A stretch of DNA of 64,000 nt from Astropecten irregularis (Eukaryota; Echinodermata; Asteroidea; Paxillosida; Astropectinidae), in NCBI GenBank assembly GCA_963971285.1, contig OZ020257.1:14646602-14710601 (forward strand), in the 5' to 3' direction. The notes beneath the pieces are model-generated. The model ran no database searches. It was not told the origin of the DNA and worked only from the letters and a program-made list of their open reading frames with translations. A program made the translations under genes and the position numbers. This document shows positions 35,406 to 47,400 of this stretch, one piece after another. How positions within the stretch are numbered: position 1 is the first letter of the stretch; each line of letters starts with the position of its first letter.

Positions 35406-38400
35406 GTAAGTTGAAACAAACCTTATACCCCCCAAAAATCCATCCTTCTTTAATGTAGCCTACCCATGCAAGCCCCCTTGCCCAAAATAAACCTGCCCAT
35501 ATCATGTTCGTTGTTGGTGTTCTAATGTTTTGTGGGTCCGCGGGGAGTCGTGTAGTAACACCCTCGCGTGAACATACTGAACCGCGAAGCCAGGGTTCAA
35601 CCGCGCAGCGACGAGGGACCCAACTCCGCTGGGCCTGGGCCGGATGAAACCAGGGGCTGCGATTCTGATTACTTTTTCGAGCGGGAAACAGTTTCAATAT
35701 TTCCCTCGTCTTTGGTCTGCATTTTTTTAAATCGATCTTTTGCCTTGGTAGTAATACACCCTTGAACTTGCTATGTATTAAAGGTAACTTCATACTTTGG
35801 GTTTTGCTAAAGGAATACAGATTCATGGGCAAAAATATCCTATTGGGCAACCAGTGAAAACGCTCAAAGTGTATTTTCAAATCTATTCGACCAAAACTGT
35901 AATACAGCATTTAATGTTAACGGTATGTTTCTACAGGCATCTTCATACCCTGTAAGTTATAGGTAGGTCTAAATCTTGGAATATTTCTGTGTCGGTTTGC
36001 TACAGTCTGATGTTTACATTTAGGCATAAAGCAGCAACTTGTATACTTGCCACTGAAGTTTGTAGAAGAATGGGAAAAGCCCAAACTTCCGCTGTCATTT
36101 ATCTGATAGAGTGGCTTTGAGTCACAGTATTTTGTGTGATTAAAAATGATAGAAACATGATCGAGCCTGGTAAAATGTCAGATGTTTTATTGCGTTCCAG
36201 TTGAAACTGTTTGACTTTGGGTAATCCTTTATCAATAACATGAGCAATTGAGATATTGACAAACTATGTTAAGACTGGGTGCATTCTTCTTGTGCTACCG
36301 ATTCACGGCTCGAATTAGTCTGGCCTTTTCTTCTTCACACTAGTAGGGTATCCTTCAAAATGGAGGAAAGAGACGGCACATTATCAGAAGATTTATAAAG
36401 CCTTGTGTTCAATGATCACTAGACCTGAAACTAAACATCATCACCAATGCCGTCACATACATTGTGACTTGGACATTTTGGACAATACCAAAGGAATGTA
36501 ATGTGCCCTCTAAGCTCAGGCGGCGGGGAAAATGCAAAATACGGAGTATGAAATTATACTCCACATAATTTCGTTCGGTCACAGACACGAAGTTTGGGGA
36601 CTGAAGCGAATACTTTGTGGACGTTATTTCTATGGTAGTAGAGGACATTATGATGGTAGATCAGAACTGTGATGTGCCAATTTCAAGCAATTAGCAATAG
36701 GCCTACTGATATTAGCTGCCATGCCTAATTCCCGTGTTTGATGATTGGTATTAAACACCAAACAGAAATGTTAACAGATTTACGTATAACTTTATGAAGA
36801 TGGTGCTGGTACTGTAGAAACATATCGTTAAATATTTCCGCCTTAAATTGTGTATTTACCTAGAAATTGGTAAAACAAAGACCGAAAACCGTTTTGATCT
36901 CGTGGTAAAATCAAAACCATTCTTTATGTTTTATAAGAAAAAATTGGGTAAGTTTTTCGCTATTTTCTCGTGATTCAGATGTCCGATTGAGCTCAAATTT
37001 TCACAGGTTTGTTATAACATGCTGGATCAGACAAAGTGTGAGTGGTGCTCTGTTACCTTCACCAATCATGTATTATCACATATTGTCAATGGAGAAATGT
37101 GGCGTCTGTAAATGGAATCAGTGTTATAGAACTTGAATACCCAACATTTCGTCTGCATGCTGTTTCATCCGATCTTATGCCATTGGCTGGTTGCGCGTGT
37201 GTGCAATAGGCTGTCGTTAACCTACTCGTCTCTGTACATGCACGTGTTGCCAATGTTTTTTTGGCGGGATTCGTTGGCGTTGATATTTGTAGAAAATCGT
37301 CTGATCCATTCCAGAACAGGAAAGCGAAATGTTGTACCCAGTCATTATCGCTTGCAACAGCCGGACATGTGCATAAGTTTGCTGCGTATAGTTAACAAGA
37401 AACACAACTAGTGGTAGATTTGTTGAGACTACACAGCGTAGAGCCCATGTTTAGCAAATTACGTCAGTCGCCCGTAAGTGATGCTTATATTAATAGGCCT
37501 GCATCTGAAATCCCATCATGAGTAATGCTCCCTGAGATCAAAACTCCTGTGAATAGATTTGAAAATATCGTGGCCGTTTTTCACTATTTCTCAATACGTG
37601 GCCACTGTAATTTAGCAGATGACTGCTTCTGTGTCTTTCTTGATATTTTTGCCCATGAATCTGCATTTCTTTTGGCAAAACGAAAAGTATGAAGTTATTC
37701 CTTTATTACATAGCAAGTTCCATTAGTATTGAGTAAATCAAAACCGCTAAGTCTGTATACCAACTTCACTGATATTACTTAGCTCCTGCATCCGTTATAC
37801 AGCACTGATAACTATCTTTGATCTGTGATCGTGAACTAAGTTCAAACATCGGTTGTGGTTTGTTATCCAATCCTGCATTTGCGATGAGACATTTTTATAA
37901 GTTACTTGGTGACACTTCGACGGTTAAACTAGATAATGAATTAATACATGTATCTCGGTTACATTCCTGTGCTCTTTGGTGGACTATCCAACCGGTAGTT
38001 AGTTCAGCCTACTGAGAATGATTGAGAAATCGCCCGGTAATATTGCCCATATCCCGCTATCCTAAATTCCAAAGGCAACATCCTGAGAACCATCCAAGTC
38101 AAATTTCCAGGGTTATCTCAAAACGAGAGAGACGGGACGATAGCACCTGAAGTAGGCCTACGCTCTTCTTCGAGTCTTTTCAGTCACCTTTCAGTGGAAA
38201 TTACTTCTTTATTTCGGATTTGTGTGTCATTTGGAGTTTACCAGGTGATTAACACAGTCAAGTCTACAGACAGTCATTGTCTTGATATAGATTGACAGAC
38301 CATAAGCTCATTAAAGAAGATTGGTAAATATACAAGATATAGAATGTTGCCTGGCCAGACGTACGTGTGCCAAAGAACAAATGGATATACAAAACTGTTG

Positions 38401-41400
38401 GTTGTAATGTTCGTTATCGACAACGGAATGCATGTGATCGGGATAGTTGAGCGCATTACATCTTCAATATCAGAGAGATTAACTGATAAGGGGACATGTA
38501 AAATTAACCCCGTACAATTAATACGATGTCCTAATGTTAACCAATCTTTACCTGTGACTGGTGGTAATTCAAGATGGCAGACATTTTTTCAGAGTCTTGA
38601 AAGTACTTTTCTTTCGGAGGGAAGACCTTTCGTATGTGGTCACAGAGAAGCCAGAGGTGCTTCAGTTGTTTTGTTGCAAAACAGAGAGAGAGAGAGAGAG
38701 AGGGATTACAGTGTTGTTTAAAAACATCATTTGCTTACGCAATAAGTAAGTTCTATAATTCTCTTGCTCACGCTAGGTCAGACTGTTCACCTTGGTCGGC
38801 CCTGTAATTATTTAACTGCCTGGAGTCGGCCATAGTTCAGCAGGCAGTCGATATAGTTTGACCATTTTCGTTTTCACACGTTTCATTTTAACCGTCTTTG
38901 ATCGGACACCACCCTTTTTGCAATCATTGAACCCTTTCTGAATCATACCCCCTTGCTTAGCTTAAATTGGATATATGTAAATGCTGTATATATACACGTT
39001 CATATGTTCTAAATGATTTCCTCTGTGTGACATTATGCTGAGCCCCATTTCTTATCTTTAAGTGTGGGCCCCGAGACTGTGTTCGGGCGTGGTTCCCCCA
39101 CCTAAAGGTATAGCAGGCCCCCGTGTAATGGAAGTGACAAAGCAAATCCTGCATGGAGTTATTGATATTAATATCATTATTAAGACCAAAAATTGATCCC
39201 ATTGAGGTTTCGACACAACGCATGCGCGCTGAGTATGTTTGTTGGTCCTTCTTGTCTGCAGTAATGAGATCTGACTACTGCACAATGGGTTTAGCGGCAC
39301 GCCTATACGTGGATTATCGTTGAACACGCCCAGTTCAGGGAATAATCTATAAAACATGCAAACCCCAAACGGTACTTCTTTTTTTACGAAGTTATATCGC
39401 CTGGATCGTTTATTTAAGCCCCATATTTGATACGAATTTTCCTTTGTGCAGTTAAGTAGGCCTCGGTTCATTTCTTAAACTTTAATCTGCCCGTGTGGGA
39501 TGTAAAGGATTTGAAACGAAATTGACACAAAATATTATATAAAAGTAGGTCATAGCTTAATATTTAATGCTTGCTCGAGGCAGCCCATTCATTTCAGCGT
39601 GGGTGCGCCAATGGCGTCCATACCTGACCCTTTTATTTGAAGGACAAATTTGACTCTGGTATGCAAAGGTATATAACTAGAGCGATTCGTCAGCACGGAA
39701 CGGTTTAGTCACGATCGTTCCAGTCACATTTCTTTCTCCAAACATCTTTGATTGAACGAATGTGGGGGTTGTTGGTAACCACAAAAATGCTTCAACACCT
39801 CACCAATATTAAGCGACTTGTGGCTAGTGTTACGTCTGGCCACAGACGTGTGGTACAGAAACATAACGTGTGAACGAACAGACACGTACTAGAATGCAAT
39901 AGAACTTGGTCTACTTATTCGAATTTCATTCCATTTTAAAGTACCGTTTTGTTGATTTCCAAAGTTTTGTCATAAGAGATCTTTAGCATTACATTTTGTC
40001 CCTTTTTGCCTATGTGGTTTGTTTAAATTGCAGTATACATGATAGCCATTTTGTCTTATCGAATATGTGGTTGAAACGGCATCATTTTGGCCACATTGCA
40101 TAACTCGTATACCAGGTTAACTGGCCATCATCACATACAAAACTAGTATAATCGCTCTCTACTCATGTGTTGGTACTCGGCACCGGTTATCGTTGAGCTA
40201 ACCTTGGGTTATTCAAAGTAACCCGTGGTCTGACTCAAAAGGTAACTTGGGGTTACCAGGTAACTCTCTAGTTACCCTTATAGGTTACCTTGGACCGTTC
40301 TAAAGTAACTCTTAGGTTACACTTGGGTTAGGTTTGACTAACCCCCAGGCTTACCCTTGGTTTACCCTTTTGGTTGCCATTTTGGTTCCCCTAGATTTCA
40401 TGTTATGTCCACAAAGTCTGTCTTGGTAGATTTTGGACCGTCCGTCTATCACGCGCACCTGTTCAATAAAACGGTAAAGTTTACGGTGCTCCATTGTGGA
40501 TATTTTACCTTAAAAACGGAAATGTTCTGTTGTTATCTCTTCGCGTATTTCAAAAGAAATTTCCATAATTATGGAGTATCGGTGACGCTATTTGTGCCTT
40601 AAGTTAAGCAAAGCTCATAAGTTATTTGTTCGACTTGTCTTTTGGTCCTTGCTCTGTTATGCTTCAGTTAAGCCAAACCTGGATTCCAAGTGAAGACCTT
40701 TTCACCTTTTCAAGCGAAGTCAGTTAACATGGGAGCGGACAAAAGCTAAAGTGACCCCCTCCCTTGGAAACACAAATTCGGCGGTCATCAACCAGAAAAA
40801 TAAAACAGGCGCCGATCTTTGGCCACTGCACGGGGCTTCATAAATGCCTATGTACCGGCTTTCATTCCTGTTGTCAAAACAGTCCAAAGGAAAACGAATT
40901 GTTAGTTCAACCGTGGATCCATGTATCGGTTTGTATAAAACTGACACAGCATCTTGGTATAAAGAAAGCACGACTAAATACAGTCCATGGGATGAGATCC
41001 TTATAAACCATTTAACTCAGGACGAATTTGCAGCGATTAAGTTCCCTGCAGAGATGCATGGGGTATCGGTTATATACCGCTCTTTTGTCCGAGATCCAAT
41101 CTTGTTATACCGATAGTCTGCTCGGGATAATGGGTATCATCGCCGAGTCCCCTAATCCAGTCGATCCTCGAGTTGTTGCTGAAGTCCTTGATCTGTCCGT
41201 GGAGGAAGAGCAGGCGTCCTCTGGTGGTGTCGTCACGGTCAAACAGCCGGACAGTGTCTGGTCATTTGATTTCCCCTTTCCTGCTCCTATACTGTAGCAT
41301 AAAAGTGATACCAGGGGCCAATTTCATAGAGCTGCAAAATTTGCTTAAGCACCAAAAAAGCTTGGTAAATAAAATCAGTATGCCAACCAAAACTCCTTGT

Positions 41401-44400
41401 GAATGTTACATCCAGCAAACAATGGCCGACTTCAAGTCAAAAGCAGTAAACATCACATGAAAATTTGGTTGGCAATCATGTTTGACCAAGGAAGACTTTT
41501 AATGCTTAAGCAGATTTTGTGCTTTAAGCAGCTCTATGAAATTGGCTCCAGGTTGCGTCAATATCCACAGTGGATCCGTACCAGGGACGCGGTAGTGTTC
41601 CTCCTATATCAATTCGAAACCGACATGGTCAAGGAGCCCAAGAAAAACTCCGATATCCTTACTCCGTCAATCAATTACCGTTAAACCGTATACATTGCTT
41701 GGCTGCATTTCCAAAAAGGGACTCGCAACGCCATTGTTTCTTTCGTTTGTTTCTTTCGTTTGTTTCTTTCTTCTTTTACATCCTGTGAACTTTTCCGACA
41801 GTCCCAGCTTGAAAGAGGGCCGACCGTCTTGGTGGAGACAACCGGGCGCCCCGCCACGAAAAGTCAAAGGAGTGCCCACAGATCGATCACCCTTGTTTCC
41901 CCTGCACGTCCAATCGTGTTCGATAGGAGATCAACTTCACGAATTGTTCACTGAATTCAGTCTGAATCGCCTTAATATATAGATTGTCCCTGCTAGTACA
42001 TGCTATGCCCATGGGCCGCGGTGTCTGGGATTAAACATATCCATCTTATTCATTTCACGAATTCAGGCCGGGAAAGGGACATAACTTGGTATACATAGGT
42101 CTATATTTCGAAGGTTTTTGAGTCAGCTCATAGGAGAACTTGATGGAACCTGGACTTTTCCATCATTCCCTGCTCTTGTGTTTATCTGGAGACGCTCGGA
42201 GTCGACTGACGTGGAATGCTTTCCCATTCTCCTAGAACCATCTCTCAGGAGAGCTATTGCGTTATTATTTCGAAATTTCCTGAATTTCTGTCCAATTTTA
42301 CATTTTAGTTTCAGTTTAAGATGTTTTCTCTTCATTTAGATGAAAACTCGAAAACTCTCTCACTCGTGGCATAAAATATGCCTGTTTAAGTTTATGATGG
42401 TTACCAACCCGAGGGGCCAATTTCATAGAGCTGCTTAAGCAAAACGTGTGCTTTAGCATGAAAAGTCTTCCTTGATCAAACAGGATTACCAACCAAATGT
42501 CCATGTGATGTTTACTGCTTGTTGACTTGTAATCGGCCATTATTGGGCTGAGCATTATCATTTACAAGGATTGGCTGCCATAAGTCCAGTGCGGACAGGG
42601 CAAATTGCCCTGTCCGCACTGGACTTTTTTTGGGCAAAGTAACCGAGACACTGGGTACTTTACCCATTTTAAGTCCAGTGCGGACGTCTCAGGAAGTCTA
42701 CCTCTCAGTTACTTTGCCCGAGCCGCGCGGGTATTCCTACCGGCCAACTTCTGCCCGGGTAGAATGCCCGAGACACTTTACCCGAGACGAAAAGTCCAGT
42801 GCGGACAGAGCGAGTCGGGTACCCGCATGACCCTACACACTGTAGTATTGAAAGATCGGTAATTCTTCCGTGCGTGCACGGGTAAGTTACCCGAGTCAAA
42901 AGTCCAAGTGCGGACACCGGTAATATTTGCCCATTTTTCATTTACCCATCGGCTCGGTTAAATCCCCGGAAAAAAAAGTCCAGTGCGGACAGGGCGGTGC
43001 CGAATGAACTCTATGAGATTTGACCCCATCTAAACTCATCTCGCAATGGCGGAAACTAATTCATCGTTTATTTAGTTAAACAACTAAGAATCACGGTATT
43101 TCTGAGAATAGCCAGTCACCAGGTATGTTGAACTATATGCCTTAAACACGCGAGCACAAGTCTAATTATATTGACAAAGTGTTTTTCTCCCCCATAGCCT
43201 TCCGAACGAATGCGAAGCCAACGAAACGCCATTACGTTGTAGGATTTTCTTTTTGATGGCAAAAATCACATGGACATTGTTGAGTCGGTGCTTGAACCGA
43301 ACGCTGAGCTCGTCCTCGGCCGAACAATCAAGTCCTGGGACCGGTCTCATAGACGGGGGCAACTCGGAGGATGTTTTGACAGCGCACGAGGTGGACTGAA
43401 ATAGAGGAGGCAATTTGTGACTTAATTGGATACACCAACATTGTCACACGATTGACAAACTCAATCAAAATCCTAACCCCTGGTCTAGGTGATGGACCGA
43501 GCGAAGCCCGACCCCCGGCCGGCGTGAGTCGCTTATACGCCGTATACCGGCTTCTTGCCGTGTATGGGGGCAGACGCCGCGTCCTTCAGGCCGGTGTAAT
43601 GCCGCGTTTATCCCTGTGCATCTCAGGCATTGTGTCCTCCCTAGCTCACTTTTCATTTCAGCCATTCAACCTGGAATAACCAACAAGGTATTAGCCTTTT
43701 TAATAGGTTATGCAGGTGACGAAGCTGGCAACATGGGCAAAACAAACGAAGGTCATCTTTCTAAATTCATTTCTTCCTCTCTTCTAAAAAGTGATAATTC
43801 CATGGTTACTCAACATTGGTGATAGTGTGATTTGCACAGTGGGTGGAACTATCCTTTATCTTTGGGGGAACAGAATAATGCAAAATATTGACTGTCCATA
43901 CGACATACAATTACTGTCATCCAAGAGTTCAGTTTACTGAAAGTGAGAGACAAAAATGAAAAAGGGATTTACATTCTTTGCACGAACCATGAGTCGTTTA
44001 CCAAAATAGGCGTTCGCGTTCACAGGGAAACAAGAGGCTTATAACGATTCCTGTCTTGAAATGGATTTTATAACGAGTCAAAAAAATTTGCTTAGCACAA
44101 AAAATGTCTCGCCCAATAGAACAAACCACCATTGAAAATTTCATTCAATATTCATGGTTAGCGAACAACAAGCCAAAGAACAATCACAAGTGATACACAA
44201 CACATGGAAATGTGGTTGTTATCCCTGTTTTTATGAAGACAGAAATGTCATGCTTAGCAAATTGTTGTGCTTAACAGTTTTATGAAATTGGCTCTGCTTA
44301 ACTTCGATAGTTGCAATCCGATCATACAGTTTTCCCTATAATGGCGATATTTCAGGAGGAGACGATTAAAGAACGTGAATTTTATAAACTGTACGCTTTC

Positions 44401-47400
44401 ACCATGAAACTTAATTTGTTTTTTATGGAGGGGTGACAGTGTTAGGATGCCAATCAGTCGTAATAAACATTCCTATCATTAATTATAATGTTTGCATACA
44501 AAATATTGACTTCATCTGATTCGATGAACAACTGTGAAGGAAGATAATGTAGGCTTCACAAGACACATCCCACAAACCGAGCCCATATCTTAAGTAGGGT
44601 TTAAAGTTTTTGTCCTGAGGACGACTAGAGCACACTAGTCGAAACGTCGAGAATCCACTCTCATCGGTCCTTTTCAGGACCACACATCTCTCTAAAAGAG
44701 TATTATACATGGTGTCACCACAAATCTTACTCATTCCGTCTCTTTAGCATAACCCCTTCCCACGGTTATAATCGTTGGAGGTCGCGTTCCTCTTACACCT
44801 CATAATTTTAGTCAGCTATAAGTCAAAATTCCCATTTTTTATTAGAATATCAGACCCTTTGAAATATACCGTGATTTATTGGCTGCTCTTTATAGGATCC
44901 ATATAAATACCGCGCGGAATTTATCTCATTTGTTGGTTTTATTTGCCGATTGCCACAAACGTGAAAGGAAGATTAACCCTCCGAATTCCTAGCAAGAATT
45001 CATCCCTTGCTTCATTCACATCACCTTCTAAGACCCGTAACTCCTCGCTGAAGTAAAACAGTCTCCCTGCTTACAAACACGAGGTGACTTATTCGCCGCA
45101 CCGAACATAAATCCACGCAAACTGCCACCCCGCTTGTCAGTTCCGTCTAAATATTGCGCCCACTTTTTCATGACCGTCCCATGATTGTTTGTTAATAGCG
45201 ACCTATCCTTTCTCGAAGTGGGAAAAAGGACAGGCGATCATCTCTTGTGGAACTTAAATTCCCCATGATTAGGACTTTGACCGAAATAACGACCAGGATT
45301 CCGTCTCTTTACACCGAGATTTTGTCGTAATTTACGGCATTTTACTCTATTACGGTCTTTTCTGGTTTTGTTTGGGCCTCAGATCGACCGGGATCTATGA
45401 ACGTGAGCACCGTGTTGTCATTCGTGTTCAGACCGTAAACATACTGACGGACCGGTCCCGTGGCTCGCCGAAGAATTTGACGATCTGTCCCGTAGCCCGA
45501 AGCTTCGCGCCCTGCTCGCATGCCACATAACCGCTCTAGATCTGAAAACAGAAATGGCGTGAACATCATTCGACTTTTTGACTTAAATACAAATTGAAAC
45601 GTACAAACAGGACTTTTTCTTTTCAACTGGAACTTTATTGCAACAAATTTTCAAAAAATACAACCTGAGAGTTCCAATTGCTGTGTTGGCTGGCCATCCA
45701 GATACTGGGTCATTGGCACGGACAAAGTACTGTCTCTGGTCGTGTTTTTTTTTTTTTTCAAGAAAGTCGGTCAAATTTGAACGTCCATTGGGTGGTCCTT
45801 TATGTTGTTGACTCCGCGTGGTATTCAGAATGTTTATTTTCTTCATATATCAAACTCCCAGAGTATTATTTATGCTATACACATTCGTTATAAGGACAGT
45901 TTTGCTGGAGACTAATAGTGAAGTTCTTGATGCTCGATTCTAGTGACGATGTTATAAGTAAATTGAAGGGTCGGTCTTCTTTCCCTGGTCCTTGGTGTTA
46001 TTCAAATGCTGAGCATTTTTGGGCGTAATGACGAGTCAGAGCAAGTTGTCTGTAAGAACCAAACCGAACTAGAAGAGAGAAAAAAGAGAAAGAGTTTACT
46101 GCGTGCAAACCTTCAGTGAACTGATTGTATAACCTTGCAACGAAAACCTTCAAATCAACACTGCTAATGTACGTATACCATTATGTGCCATGTAAAGGGA
46201 TAATTGGAAAACCTCTGAGGTAACACATTAGTCAAGTCAGGAGTACAAACAATGTCAAATTTGAAAACCGCCTGCAACCTCGGGGGCCATCTTCATTGCC
46301 ATGCCTCGTAATGTCACAATGCAGAATGTTTCTACAACAGGCCTGACATTACACCGATGTGTGCAAGCCGTTTGTATCTGGCTGGCAACCGGTGATCTTG
46401 GACAAGGCTCCCGGGGGACGGGAACGGACCTACGCAACTGTAGTCGTGATGGTACCAGTTCTCAAACTGGACGGAACGTATAGTGTTTTCCTCTCGACTT
46501 TCCCACAGTAGATTTCCATACCTTTTATTTTACGTCATTGAAATATCAACGAAGAAAAATTGACTGGGACCGGATTCGAACCAGTCACCGCACTACCAAC
46601 TGAGCTATCCAGCCCTCTGTCGGCGGTGTCCCACAAATAGTCAATTATCTGTGTTCATTTGGCAGTTTTTGTGAGTGGTACTGGACCACAATTTGGTCTA
46701 AAATTGTAGCAGAGCGCCAACAAGCAATTATCCGTTCTTAAATGTTGCTGACAATGTTACAAGTTTGTCGTAATAGTTCTTTGAAGACAAAGGAACATCG
46801 ATTGTTTTCCATTCTGTGCTGTAGTCAGTACATGTTTATTTGTGTTTGTGTGCTTTTCCTTTACTATTTTTTATGGGTGTGGAGCAGCGAAAACCTAAAA
46901 CAATGTGTAAATACATCAACATTGAGCAATAATTTACGGGTTTTCTTCTATTTGCGAAATGCCGAGCTTGAGATGTATGGGGATGTTTGGTGCCTGCGTG
47001 TGTAAACTGTTGGGTGAGATAGAACAGCGGTCTCGATCCAACACAGCAAGCGGCCTAAGCACGCGCCACTGGGCCCCTGGATCGAAAAATCGTAATTCTA
47101 GTTTAAAAAAAAATTCTTAATAGGAGTAGGCCTATCCTATAAAGTTGGGGCACAATTTGTGAAGATGTTGCTGAAAATATTGATAAATTAACTATCAGCC
47201 ATATTATTAGGTCGTGAGTTTGTTTTGTGAGTGCTTTTTCTTGCTTGAAGTAAGGAGGGGCCTGACGTTTCGATCCGTAGCAGGATCTTTCTCAAACGTT
47301 TGCAGCAGTTTATTACCTGTTTTGTTCATTATATTTTGGTTAGATTAGTGTAAAATAGATCAGTTTTGCAACACCACAGGTGGCAGTTTCCAGGACGTAC

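Noticed and set aside
35389-35910. 173-residue minus-strand open frame
   Set aside because: It overlaps the Wnt donor and a dispersed repeat; composition is unremarkable and no motif was seen.
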